This document shows, piece by piece, positions 26,347-34,837 of a stretch of DNA of 39,764 nucleotides. The stretch lies in contig CBFHRK010000012.1 of the NCBI GenBank assembly GCA_965658225.1, forward strand, positions 1-39,764, read 5' to 3'. The DNA comes from ECT2AJA-044 sp965658225 (lineage in GTDB: Bacteria > Bacteroidota > Bacteroidia > Flavobacteriales > ECT2AJA-044). How positions within the stretch are numbered: position 1 is the first letter of the stretch; each line of letters opens with the position of its first letter. Made by a program: the position numbers and the translations under genes. The notes under the pieces are model-generated. The model was not told where the DNA came from, did not search any database, and was given only the letters and a program-made list of their open reading frames with translations.

Positions 26347-27603
26347 TTAAAAGAATACGGAATGCTTCCCGCGAAGCACACCGATCGACTTACCTTGAAA
26401 CTCCCTGCCAAAAAACGGGGAGTTTTTTGATTTAGAAGCTGCTTCTTTTTCGGTCCATGTCCACTTTAATTTCGGATCGAATAAAGTGAAGTTCACCTGT
26501 TGGTCGACATCGATAACTGGCGCCTCTAATCCCATGGCTTGCCTTGGCTGGATAGCCAGAAAACGCACAACTTCTTCCTCTGTAAAAATAGATTGAAGGA
26601 GGGGATAGGCTGTTTCTAGTCCAAGCATTCCAAAGGAGGCTAAATCGAACTCGCATTTTTTTGATTCAATATCCTGCGGTTTATGGTCGGTGGATACAGC
26701 GTCAAGCACACCCGATTTTAATCCTTTGATAAGGGCTTTCCGGTCTTCATCGGCCCGTAAGGGCGGTAAAATTTTCCAGCGAGTATCGTAGTCTTTTAAT
26801 TCTTGATCGGTGAAGATAAGATGCGCTACACTAGCGTCGGCAGTGACGTTGAGTCCTTTTGCTTTAGCCGCTTTAATGAGTTCAACACCCTTTTTTGTGC
26901 TAACGGTCCGTATATGCAGTTTTCCGCCTGTGTACTCGGCAAGTTTGAGATCGCGTTCAATGACCAATTCTTCAGCCATTTTCGGCATTCCCTTTAATCC
27001 TAGATAGGTGCTTTGAATTCCTTCATTCATAACCCCTTTGCCGCAAATATTTGGTTCGTGGGGAAAACTAATGACCGTACCATCAAAGTCGCGTGTATAC
27101 AAAAGCCCCAGTTTGATGATGTTTGGGTTAGTCACAGCATTTGTGTCGTCTGAGAAGGCGAGCGCACCTGTTTGATGCATATCAAAGAGCTCGGCTAAGT
27201 TTTCTCCTTTGGCTCCGACCGTTAGGGCGCCTTTAGGAATAAGCTCTACTACAGTTTGCTCGCTTCGTCGCGTGAAATACTCAACGCTGGCCTTGTTGTC
27301 TACTACAGGCTGGGTAAGTGGGCTTAAAAGCACGCCTGTAAATCCGCCCCGAGCCGCAGCTTCCGCTCCAGTACTCAAATCTTCTCGCCATTCTTCGCCG
27401 GGCTCGGCAAAATCGGCGTTTAAATCGAACCAGCCGGGTGAAAGCGATAATCCTGCGCAATCACGCTCCGTAAATCCCTTTTGAAGGGCAATGTTCTTTC
27501 CAATTCCGGTGACCTTCCCATTGGATAGTTCAACGTCGACAACCTTTCCGTTCCAGGGAGATTGAGGGTCTACAATGCATACCGAGCGCAACAATAATTT
27601 CAT
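26347..27603 (-). CDS. dihydroorotase-like protein lacking metal ligands
   Basis: 418 residues from ATG 27603, which shares one base with the upstream stop (TGATG). The sequence aligns along its full length with class I dihydroorotases of pyrimidine synthesis (PGWFD...EPGEEWREDL, FSDD, GVMNEG, STDHKP, FGMLGLETAYPL). However the HxH metal pair of PGFxDxHxHLREPG is replaced by N and D (DLNADFAEPG), the His of HxCHVST is Thr (HIRTVST), and the TPHHL His is lost (SVAHL). The aspartate in STDHKP remains. It is therefore probably a non-catalytic scaffold like PyrC' partners of aspartate transcarbamoylase, or has changed chemistry. Last gene of a five-gene operon. Confidence 0.85.
   Translation of the reverse strand: MKLLLRSVCIVDPQSPWNGKVVDVELSNGKVTGIGKNIALQKGFTERDCAGLSLSPGWFDLNADFAEPGEEWREDLSTGAEAAARGGFTGVLLSPLTQPVVDNKASVEYFTRRSEQTVVELIPKGALTVGAKGENLAELFDMHQTGALAFSDDTNAVTNPNIIKLGLLYTRDFDGTVISFPHEPNICGKGVMNEGIQSTYLGLKGMPKMAEELVIERDLKLAEYTGGKLHIRTVSTKKGVELIKAAKAKGLNVTADASVAHLIFTDQELKDYDTRWKILPPLRADEDRKALIKGLKSGVLDAVSTDHKPQDIESKKCEFDLASFGMLGLETAYPLLQSIFTEEEVVRFLAIQPRQAMGLEAPVIDVDQQVNFTLFDPKLKWTWTEKEAASKSKNSPFFGREFQGKSIGVLRGKHSVFF
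26398..26428 (+). terminator. intrinsic terminator of the metallopeptidase gene inside the convergent coding region
   Basis: AAACTCCC (26398-26405) pairs with GGGAGTTT (26418-26425) around a 12-base loop, followed by T to 26428. It begins 53 bases after the metallopeptidase stop, within the last codons of the minus-strand dihydroorotase-like gene. A smaller hairpin TGCTTC/GAAGCA (26363-26378) precedes it. Confidence 0.7.
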
Positions 27604-29423
27604 CACTTCCAGAATTTAAGGAGCAGAACTTCTATAAGAACGAAGAGCAAAGTTAATAGAATCGCTATTTTCCANNNNNNNNNNNNNNNNNNNNNNNNNN
27701 NNNNNNNNNNNNNNNNNNNNNNNNNNNNNNNNNNNNNNNNNNNNNNNNNNNNNNNNNNNNNNNNNNNNNNNNNNTAGGGCACATCACTCGCCAATTCCCC
27801 GTCAATGATACCTTTCAATTCAATGAGCTCGTTTCTTCCAATTTGCTGATAAAGAGGCGTTTGAGGGACACTCAAATAGGCCATATTGTACAGCGTTGGG
27901 GGAAATAGCGCGTGCCGGGCGAAATTTCCAGACGCATTCTCCAAGTCGGTAACGAAGATGTATAATTGTCCGCTTTCATTAGGAATACGGTATAAAAAAG
28001 GGAGTCCGTTTTCCATTTCCATCAGCGTTTCCGCCTGCGGCGGGATCGATACTGGACGGAATTCATAAACCGTTGGAAAGTCCATTCGCTCTGGTTGCGC
28101 CTCAAATACATCGGTGAATAGGGGATGGCGATATTCAATAGAACTGAGTCGTAGGGTATCGGTCATGCCCGCACCTATACCCAAAGCACCGAGGGCTTGA
28201 GTATTGTTGGTATTTGGTCCGGCAAATAAGGCGAGCGTACCTCCCGTTTCCGTAAAACGATCTAATTCAGTTGCTAAGCCCGATGGGATTTCTTTTGGGT
28301 TGTTAAGAACAACGAGGTCGTATCTATTCAGTGAACCGTAATCGATCGACTTAATTTGCACTCGCTCGTACTCAAACTCGTTCCGTTGAAAGAGTTGTGT
28401 GAGGGGACTGGCTGAGTAAACATCTTCGTGAATTTCTAATACGCGCACGAACGAGCGGATCTGATACTGGAAGAAAAAAGAATCGTCAAAGGTGATTGGG
28501 TAATCCTCCAGTGTAATTTCACCTTTGTACAGCCCAGCTCCGCCATTTAAATAGCTCAGTGTGATCATTTTCCGTTCTCCCGGTTCAATCGAGAAGTTGG
28601 TAATTGCCTTTTGGCTGCCGTTGATGTTCAGCCGAAGTGGAATGTCGGAACGTTCTTCGTTGCCTAAAAATCGTACCCAAACATTGATGTTTTCGGTCTG
28701 ATCGGCCTGTCGAACCGGACGCTCAAAGGCAATGCTATCGATATACAAATTCTGTTCAATTTGCGGCGTAAAGCGAACCCATTGAACGGGAAAGGCGGAA
28801 TCGGGCTGCCAAGCCGAGAAGTCCGACGAGCTCTGTTGGAAATCACTAAACCAGAACGGGGTAAATCGGCCTTCTTCTTCGCGGTTCGATCGCATGTCTA
28901 TTTGTCGATTGTACACTTGCTGCAACGAGCGAACAGATGGAGTTAAAACAATTTGTTCCATTTCGTTTAAAACACTTTCTTGCGAAAGCCATCGTTGGTG
29001 TTTTCCTTCGAAGTCGTTGGTTACCAGCTGAAAGCGATCCGAACTCCGGTAGCTCTCGACCAATTCGATCGCGCGTTGCTTCGCTACGTCGATGAGTCGG
29101 CCTTCAGAGCTTTGTCCGTCCATGCTGAACGAATTGTCGAGGTAGATACTGATAAAGTTTTTCTGGGCGCTGCCTTGGGCCTCATCGGCCCGATAGGGCC
29201 CTGCAAAAGCAAAAACTAAAAAGGCAATAGCCAACAGTCTGCTGAGCAGAACGAGGTAATGTTTTAATTGAGATTGCCGTTTGGTTTGTTCTTGAAGTTC
29301 TTTTAGAAATCGAACGTTCGTGAAATAAACCGTTTTAAACCTTCTGAAATTGAAAAGGTGAATGAGCACGGGGATGGCCAGTGCGAAAAGAGCATAAAGA
29401 AACTCAGGGTGGGCAAATTTCAT
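27603..29423 (-). CDS. BatA-type VWA-domain membrane protein (interrupted by assembly gap)
   Basis: About 606 residues from ATG 29423 (MKFAHPEFLYAL), the typical N-terminus of the family; a TTG three codons earlier is unlikely. Two membrane segments (about 9-24 and 56-75) precede a von Willebrand A domain whose metal-adhesion motif is DNSFS (D96, S98, S100). A long periplasmic beta-rich part follows, and a final membrane helix (WKIAILLTLLFVLIEVLLL) closes the protein. Function unknown; relatives sit in Bat/aerotolerance-type clusters. 100 N fall between residues about 551 and 584, so the exact length and the intact frame across the gap are not proven. Co-transcribed with the flanking genes. 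Confidence 0.85.
   Translation of the reverse strand: MKFAHPEFLYALFALAIPVLIHLFNFRRFKTVYFTNVRFLKELQEQTKRQSQLKHYLVLLSRLLAIAFLVFAFAGPYRADEAQGSAQKNFISIYLDNSFSMDGQSSEGRLIDVAKQRAIELVESYRSSDRFQLVTNDFEGKHQRWLSQESVLNEMEQIVLTPSVRSLQQVYNRQIDMRSNREEEGRFTPFWFSDFQQSSSDFSAWQPDSAFPVQWVRFTPQIEQNLYIDSIAFERPVRQADQTENINVWVRFLGNEERSDIPLRLNINGSQKAITNFSIEPGERKMITLSYLNGGAGLYKGEITLEDYPITFDDSFFFQYQIRSFVRVLEIHEDVYSASPLTQLFQRNEFEYERVQIKSIDYGSLNRYDLVVLNNPKEIPSGLATELDRFTETGGTLALFAGPNTNNTQALGALGIGAGMTDTLRLSSIEYRHPLFTDVFEAQPERMDFPTVYEFRPVSIPPQAETLMEMENGLPFLYRIPNESGQLYIFVTDLENASGNFARHALFPPTLYNMAYLSVPQTPLYQQIGRNELIELKGIIDGELASDVPXXXXXXXXXXXXXXXXXXXXXXXXXXXXXXXXXXWKIAILLTLLFVLIEVLLLKFWK
27675..27774. other. assembly gap of 100 N
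   Basis: Exactly 100 undetermined bases, the conventional size for a gap of unknown length, inside the BatA-type gene. The frame on both sides reads through if the gap is 100 bases, but that may be coincidence. Confidence 0.99.
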
Positions 29424-29438
29424 TGAGGGCAAAGGTAA

Positions 29439-30200
29439 TTAAAGCCCTTCGAATACACCTAAACCAAATAGAGCGAAATCGTATTTCACTGGATCGTTGG
29501 AATCAAAGGCGCGCAGGGCGTTATCGAGTTGTTCAACGCTTTTCCAATCGTTTTGATTGCGTTGGAGTAAGCCTAATTTTCGTGCAACATTAGCGGTGTG
29601 TACATCGAGTGGGCAACTCAATTGACTTGTTTTAATTGTTGTCCAGAGTCCAAAATCGACACCGCCGTGATTTGGCCGTACCATCCAACGCAGGAACATA
29701 TTCAAGCGTTTGGCGGCCGATCCTTTATACGGATCGCTGACGTGTTTTAATGTTCTAATGGGTGGGTCAAATTGAAAAAAAGACGCGTGAAATCGATGAA
29801 TTCCATGGAATAAGTTTTCATCGTTAGGAGCCGTGAAAAGCGGTTCCAGCGAATCGTGGCGCGCGAATATTCGGTTTAGCGCTTTCAAGAAGTATTGAAG
29901 GTCTTCGAATTGGAAGGTGCGGTGACACCACGATTGAAAAGGTTTTAAGTCAGATTCAGAATAATGGGTAACAAAGTCATGTGGAGCAAAATCCATCAGC
30001 GACATCAGGGTATCGGCATTCTTTATAATCATAATGCGTTTTCCCCAGGAAATAGTCGCCGTTAAAAACGCGGATATTTCAATGTCCTTTGGATTGGAAA
30101 ATCGGTGTGGAATAGAAATGGGGTCGCTGTCGAGAAAGCTTGAACCGTGGTACTGCTCAAATTTTTCGTCGAGAAAAGACTTAAGCTCACGATGCTCCAT
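29439..30200 (-). CDS. TIGR02757 (DUF2400) family protein
   Basis: 253 residues from ATG 30200 (MEHRELKSFLDEKFEQYH); an earlier in-frame ATG at 30227 would overlap lolD by 41 bases. The family hallmarks are present: DPISIPHRF near the start, IEISAFLTATISWGKR, and a C-terminal PLDVHTANVARKLGLL followed by DPVKYDFALFGLG, which resembles the helix-hairpin-helix part of base-excision DNA glycosylases. The role is not established; a DNA-repair function would be inference from that resemblance. It overlaps lolD by 14 bases and is 15 bases before the BatA-type gene. Confidence 0.85.
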   Translation of the reverse strand: MEHRELKSFLDEKFEQYHGSSFLDSDPISIPHRFSNPKDIEISAFLTATISWGKRIMIIKNADTLMSLMDFAPHDFVTHYSESDLKPFQSWCHRTFQFEDLQYFLKALNRIFARHDSLEPLFTAPNDENLFHGIHRFHASFFQFDPPIRTLKHVSDPYKGSAAKRLNMFLRWMVRPNHGGVDFGLWTTIKTSQLSCPLDVHTANVARKLGLLQRNQNDWKSVEQLDNALRAFDSNDPVKYDFALFGLGVFEGL

Positions 30201-30861
30201 TGGAAACAGATCGATCGATTTTGCCATCTTTCATGAAGAGCGTGCGGTCCGCCATTTGTGCGAGCTCATCGTTGTGCGTTACGATAACAAAGGTTTGGTC
30301 GAATTCGGACCGAAGTTGAAAGAAAAGTTCGTGCAGTTCTTTGGCATTTTGGCTATCAAGGTTTCCCGAAGGTTCGTCTGCAAACACTACGCTTGGATGG
30401 TTCATTAGAGCACGGGCAACGGCCACGCGCTGTTGTTCACCGCCCGATAGTTCTGACGGTTTGTGGGTGGTCCGGTTTCCAAGTCCTAAAAAGCCCAACA
30501 ACTCATCGGCCCGTTTAAGGGCCTTAGACTTGGAAGTTCCTTTAATAAATGCGGGCATGCACACATTTTCTAAGGCGTTGAACTCGGGAAGCAAATGATG
30601 AAATTGGAAAATAAAACCGATGTGTTCGTTCCTAACATCGCTCAAGCCTTTGGCCGAGAGATTTTCAATTGCTGTGCCGTTAATTTCAATGGTTCCCGAG
30701 TTCGGTTGGTCAAGCGTTCCGAGCAATTGCAATAGGGTTGTTTTACCCGCGCCACTGGCTCCCACAATGCTAACGACTTCCGAAGGTGCTACTTCAAGGG
30801 AAACGTCATTTAGAACGGTAAGATCGTCGTATTGCTTAATTAGATGCTGTGCGCGAATCAT
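30187..30861 (-). CDS. lolD: ABC transporter ATP-binding protein, LolD-like
   Basis: 224 residues, a complete ATPase: Walker A GASGAGKT (34-41), signature LSGGEQQR (138-145), Walker B VVFADE (158-163). The LTHNDELA-type switch His is present in VTHNDEL. It matches the MacB/LolD branch, which with LolC/E extracts lipoproteins from the inner membrane for transfer to the outer membrane; no membrane partner is nearby, as is usual in Bacteroidota. Its ATG overlaps the DUF5916 stop by four bases (ATGA). Other members of the branch (FtsE, MacB) cannot be fully excluded. Confidence 0.85.
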   Translation of the reverse strand: MIRAQHLIKQYDDLTVLNDVSLEVAPSEVVSIVGASGAGKTTLLQLLGTLDQPNSGTIEINGTAIENLSAKGLSDVRNEHIGFIFQFHHLLPEFNALENVCMPAFIKGTSKSKALKRADELLGFLGLGNRTTHKPSELSGGEQQRVAVARALMNHPSVVFADEPSGNLDSQNAKELHELFFQLRSEFDQTFVIVTHNDELAQMADRTLFMKDGKIDRSVSNGAS

Positions 30862-33281
30862 TTTTTGTGATGATGTTTTCGGAGCGAATTATAGTCGAGC
30901 CAATAGATGACACGCAAACTAAGATTATTTTGCTGAGGTCGCGAGAATAATGAATTCAAATTTTCTCCAAAGTCGAGATCTGGATCTGAATTTGCCGCTG
31001 TAATTGCCTGCCTGTAAAGGAAGGTCATTTGGCTTCCAGGGGCAAACCACCAGGTGAACGTGAGGTCGATATTCCACGCGTTAAAATTCACATCGTAGTT
31101 CTCGGAATAGTCGCCTAACCATACCAGGGATCCGTCGTCTTGAAGAATCCCGTAATCACTATAATCAGCGGTAGACCAGTAGTGTCGGAAGATTAAGTTT
31201 ACGGAAGTGTTTTCGTCAAAAACATAATCGGCCGTTAGTTGATTTACGGTCGTACTCCGATCGCGTTTCCCCATAATAATGTCTCCATCGTCTTCTTCAT
31301 TTACCCAACCCACATTGTTGATGTTCCAGTTTTGCTCTAATCTATAGACGAAACTAAGATGATTGTTTACGCGTACTCTCGGCGAAGCAACGATTCCGTA
31401 ATCATCGGAGCCAAAACCGCTGTAAATAGCCCGATTCAATCGTAGATCAAAGGCGAACGGATTCCTGTAATCGGTACTTAACCACCCTTGCGCAGAGGCC
31501 CTTGTAGGCCGAACAAGGAACCTTCCAGGTGATCGCGGTTCAAAGTAATCATGTTGGTCTTTAAAATCCACATCGAAGTTACCGCCTACGGTAAAGAAAT
31601 TTAAAAAGGTAATGCGCCCGCTACCTTCAGCGCCGAAATAACGGAAAGCCATTGGACTTTGAAGCATGCCGTAATAAATACCGGCATCTGCTCTAATGCT
31701 GTTGTACCAGCTTCCCGATTCAAAAGTTTGGTAAGTCAAACCCGCGTAATGGTTCAATTCATTGTTCCTTGTCAGGAAGCCCAAATCGTTTGGATCGTAC
31801 TCAGCAGTGGTCATGTAATGATTAAAAAGCCACCGTACATTTCCTTTTCCGCGTCGGATTGAGAATTCACTGGCATAACCAATAGAAGTGCTATCTTCAT
31901 AAAAGAGTTGACTCGATTTTACTCCAGCATCTAGAATAACGGAGCTATTTTCTGTTTGATGTCTTGCCAAGAGGCCGGTAACATTTGCATTATGAAATTC
32001 GGTACCGCGCCTTAGAACGTTGGTATTGACTAGAGTGACATAGTTGTTACTTCCGTAGAGTTGATCGAGTACAATCATGTTGTAGTTCGAGAAAGGATCC
32101 GTAATTACTTGACGTTGATTTCCCAAACTGTCTTCTAGTGTAGCGTAGGTATCCACGCTAATTCCATTAAAAACGCCAATGCCCAGGTTTTTGTCGTTTC
32201 TCCCAGAAACTTTGGTTGCATTGATCACTTGTGCCTGCCGCGGATTAGATACAACGGTTTCTCCTGTAGAATCGGCAATTTCTTGTGGTTTGCTTGAGTC
32301 GTAGGTAAACCCGCCTACTCGGCGGGAATAAAACATCTCGCCCTTTGAGAACAGTTCGGTCCCTTCTGTAAAGAATTGACGATTTTCTTGGAAGCGTACC
32401 TCAAACGGACTCAAATTCAAAACCTGATTGTCAAAACGCGCTTGTCCGAAATCGGGAATTAAGGTCATGTCGAGCGTAAAGGCATTATTGATCCCGTATT
32501 TTAAATCTAATCCGGCATTATAATCGGTCGAAAATTCGCCGTCGTAATTGTTTAAATATCCGCTTACATAAGGCATAAAAGATAAACGTACGGGGGTGTC
32601 AATGTCTTTAATTCCGGTAATACGACCATTTTGTTGCTCATAGGTCCCAAACGACTGATCAATAAAATTCCAGGTGTAGGTTGTTCTAGTTCTTCGAACA
32701 TACCTCCCTACGTTGAGTCCCCAATCGATATTGTTTTCCGGAATTCTGAGTGTGTAATACGGTATTTTAACCTCGCACGACCACCCGTAATCAGTCATTT
32801 GAACAGCACTTTGCCAAACTGCGTTCCAGGCTATATCGTCACCGTTAATGGTGGTTCGGCTGTCTACTTGAACGCCTGCAGCGGAGAGTAAAAAGTTGAT
32901 GTCGTTTTGTCCGTCCGCATACGGATTGATCCAAAAGGCAATCCAGTCGGTATTTTTTCCTTCGCTGTCGCGTGGACCGAGTTCTCGCAGTACGCTGTCG
33001 GGTTGTGGGTCGTACATTTTCACGGCAAAGTAAAGAGCCGAATTGTCATATACTATTTGAAATTCAGTTCTAAACTCGGCAGGAGCAGTAAGGCCATTAT
33101 TCGGCTCAAGCTCTGAAAACCCCGAAGAAACAGGCGCGAGTTGCCATACATGGTCGTTTATTCGACCATCGATATGCGGCAATTCATCGACGCGAATGGC
33201 TTCAATTTCTTTTCGGTCTTCAATTTGAGCAAACGTTACTGTGCCCCAAAGCAGCAAGATTGCGGATAAAAGGTATTTCAT
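30858..33281 (-). CDS. DUF5916 protein: CBM9-like domain plus outer-membrane barrel-like region
   Basis: 807 residues from ATG 33281 (MKYLLSAILLLWGTVTFAQ, a clear signal peptide); the longer open frame would include the promoter. Residues about 30-230 resemble the family 9 carbohydrate-binding-like domain found with DUF5916 (HIDGRINDHVWQ, ALYFAVKMYD, DWIAFWINPYADGQND). The rest is rich in amphipathic strands with aromatic ends (FTWWFAPGSQMTFLYRQ, NNLSLRVIYWLDY), as expected for an outer-membrane barrel. Ligand unknown; binding of a glycan or another polymer is possible. First gene of the operon reaching to the dihydroorotase-like gene. Confidence 0.85.
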   Translation of the reverse strand: MKYLLSAILLLWGTVTFAQIEDRKEIEAIRVDELPHIDGRINDHVWQLAPVSSGFSELEPNNGLTAPAEFRTEFQIVYDNSALYFAVKMYDPQPDSVLRELGPRDSEGKNTDWIAFWINPYADGQNDINFLLSAAGVQVDSRTTINGDDIAWNAVWQSAVQMTDYGWSCEVKIPYYTLRIPENNIDWGLNVGRYVRRTRTTYTWNFIDQSFGTYEQQNGRITGIKDIDTPVRLSFMPYVSGYLNNYDGEFSTDYNAGLDLKYGINNAFTLDMTLIPDFGQARFDNQVLNLSPFEVRFQENRQFFTEGTELFSKGEMFYSRRVGGFTYDSSKPQEIADSTGETVVSNPRQAQVINATKVSGRNDKNLGIGVFNGISVDTYATLEDSLGNQRQVITDPFSNYNMIVLDQLYGSNNYVTLVNTNVLRRGTEFHNANVTGLLARHQTENSSVILDAGVKSSQLFYEDSTSIGYASEFSIRRGKGNVRWLFNHYMTTAEYDPNDLGFLTRNNELNHYAGLTYQTFESGSWYNSIRADAGIYYGMLQSPMAFRYFGAEGSGRITFLNFFTVGGNFDVDFKDQHDYFEPRSPGRFLVRPTRASAQGWLSTDYRNPFAFDLRLNRAIYSGFGSDDYGIVASPRVRVNNHLSFVYRLEQNWNINNVGWVNEEDDGDIIMGKRDRSTTVNQLTADYVFDENTSVNLIFRHYWSTADYSDYGILQDDGSLVWLGDYSENYDVNFNAWNIDLTFTWWFAPGSQMTFLYRQAITAANSDPDLDFGENLNSLFSRPQQNNLSLRVIYWLDYNSLRKHHHKK

Positions 33282-33325
33282 TCTGCAGCGATTCCTACAG
33301 TTTTGACAATGGAAACTGATCGATT

Positions 33326-33354
33326 CAAAGGTACTAAGTTCACTTAACAATCAA
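33326..33354 (-). promoter_or_regulatory. promoter of the DUF5916-lolD operon
   Basis: On the minus strand TTG (33354-33352), 18 bases, then a perfect TACCTTTG (33333-33326). The start codon is 44 bases further on. The best promoter match in the window together with that of glmM. Confidence 0.75.
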
Positions 33355-33404
33355 TTAACCGAGAATTGGTTCAGTTGTTTTTTCCATAATTAACCCGAAG
33401 CACG

Positions 33405-33412
33405 TACTTTTG
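33405..33412 (+). promoter_or_regulatory. -7 box TACTTTTG before sucC
   Basis: A perfect TAnnTTTG match 26 bases before the ATG at 33439; upstream is a run of T (33378-33383) but no exact TTG at the usual distance. Confidence 0.5.
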
Positions 33413-33438
33413 CCCTGCATTCATAAAAAGAATCCCAA

Positions 33439-34629
33439 ATGAATTTACACGAATACCAAGGAAAAGACATTTTAGCTACTTACGGAGTTAATATCCAACG
33501 AGGAATTGTAGCCAGTACATCTGATGATGCCGTTCAGGCAGCAAAAGATCTTACTGAGCAAACAGGTACTTCTTGGTATGTAGTGAAAGCTCAAGTTCAC
33601 GCAGGAGGCCGTGGAAAGGGTGGAGGAGTAAAATTAGCCAAAAGCCAAGATGAAGTGCGGGAGCACGCTTCGAATATTCTTGGAATGCACTTGGTTACTC
33701 CACAGACTTCAGCCGAAGGAAAATTGGTAAATCAAGTTTTAATCGCCGAAGACGTATACTATCCCGGTGAATTCGACACCTCTGAAATTTATATGTCGAT
33801 CCTCTTGAACCGAGAAACAGGCCGTAATATGGTGGTTTACTCTACCGAAGGCGGAATGGACATTGAGCAAGTGGCAGAAGAAACGCCAGAACTTATTTAC
33901 AAAGAAGAAATTGACCCAGCATTGGGTATTCAAGGTTTTCAAGCCCGCAGAATTGCCTTTAATCTAGGTTTGTCTGGAGATGCTTTTAAAAACATGGTGA
34001 AGTTTGTTACCGCTCTTTGGAATGCTTATTCAGGTATTGATGCGGCCTTGTTCGAGATCAACCCTGTTTTAAAGACTTCGGATAATAAAATTTTGGCCGT
34101 TGATGCCAAAGTTACTTTAGACGAAAACTCTTTATTCCGCCACAAAGACTATGCGGCATTGAGAGACACGCGCGAAGAAGACCCAACAGAAGTTGAAGCG
34201 GGAGAGTTCGGCTTAAACTTTGTAAAGCTTGACGGAAATGTAGGTTGTATGGTAAACGGTGCCGGATTGGCCATGGCCACCATGGATATTATTAAACAAG
34301 CCGGAGGTAACCCTGCTAATTTCCTTGACGTTGGTGGAACGGCCGATGCGAAGCGAGTAGAGAACGCTTTCCGTATTATTTTGAAAGATGAGGGTGTTGA
34401 AGCCATCCTCGTAAATATTTTCGGTGGTATTGTTCGTTGTGATCGCGTTGCGCAAGGAGTTGTGGATGCTTACCAGAATATTGGCGAAATTAAAGTGCCC
34501 ATTATTGTTCGTCTGCAAGGAACAAATGCCGAAGAGGCAAAGGAAATTATTGATAATAGCGGCTTAAAAGTTGAGTCGGCAATTTTGTTGCAAGAAGCGG
34601 CTGATAAAGTAAAAGCTGTTTTAGCGTGA
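33439..34629 (+). CDS. sucC: succinyl-CoA synthetase (ADP-forming) beta subunit
   Basis: 396 residues, normal length. With SucD it makes ATP (or GTP) and succinate from succinyl-CoA in the citric-acid cycle. The N-terminal ATP-grasp domain starts MNLHEYQGKDIL and has the nucleotide-binding region VVKAQVHAGGRGKGGGVKLA; the C-terminal CoA-ligase domain has NGAGLAMATMD, FLDVGG and NIFGGIVRCD. The alpha subunit gene is not adjacent. It has its own promoter-like box and a terminator 120 bases after the stop. Confidence 0.97.
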   Translation: MNLHEYQGKDILATYGVNIQRGIVASTSDDAVQAAKDLTEQTGTSWYVVKAQVHAGGRGKGGGVKLAKSQDEVREHASNILGMHLVTPQTSAEGKLVNQVLIAEDVYYPGEFDTSEIYMSILLNRETGRNMVVYSTEGGMDIEQVAEETPELIYKEEIDPALGIQGFQARRIAFNLGLSGDAFKNMVKFVTALWNAYSGIDAALFEINPVLKTSDNKILAVDAKVTLDENSLFRHKDYAALRDTREEDPTEVEAGEFGLNFVKLDGNVGCMVNGAGLAMATMDIIKQAGGNPANFLDVGGTADAKRVENAFRIILKDEGVEAILVNIFGGIVRCDRVAQGVVDAYQNIGEIKVPIIVRLQGTNAEEAKEIIDNSGLKVESAILLQEAADKVKAVLA

Positions 34630-34728
34630 AACAATAGCTAAAGAAATTGCAACATCAGTATTAGTAAATAAATAAAATCGTCGCACTTTTGAAGAGTCGT
34701 CAGTATGATTGGCGATTGACATAGCGCG

Positions 34729-34742
34729 ACCTTGAAAAAGGT
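34729..34742 (+). repeat. small hairpin with GAAA loop
   Basis: ACCTT-GAAA-AAGGT, a five-base-pair stem closed by a GNRA tetraloop, just before the terminator behind sucC. Together with the terminator it could form the 3' end of a small RNA or simply the sucC 3' untranslated region. Confidence 0.45.
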
Positions 34743-34748
34743 AGAGTT

Positions 34749-34780
34749 AGGCTCCTGAGAAGGGGCCTTTTCTCTTTTTA
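34749..34780 (+). terminator. intrinsic terminator after sucC
   Basis: AGGCTCC (34749-34755) pairs with GGGGCCT (34762-34768), one G-T wobble, six-base loop, followed by TTTCTCTTTTT. Confidence 0.8.
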
Positions 34781-34792
34781 TGAAGTTCTCTA

Positions 34793-34821
34793 TTTGTTGC
34801 GTTTTTGATTCCGTATCTTCG
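34793..34821 (+). promoter_or_regulatory. promoter of the small T9SS protein gene
   Basis: TTTG (34793-34796), 17 bases, then TATCTTCG (34814-34821), one mismatch to TAnnTTTG, 16 bases before ATG 34838. It lies just after the sucC terminator, as a new transcription unit requires. Confidence 0.55.
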
Positions 34822-34837
34822 AGTTAAATTTCAGGAT

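Noticed and set aside
27603..33281. A defence or toxin-antitoxin cluster around the VWA protein
   Set aside because: The neighbours (lolD, TIGR02757, DUF5916, dihydroorotase-like) are common Bacteroidota genes; no nuclease, helicase or toxin signature is present.
33282..33350. Upstream extension of the DUF5916 gene
   Set aside because: It contains the best promoter in the region (33326-33354) and precedes a clean signal peptide starting at 33281.
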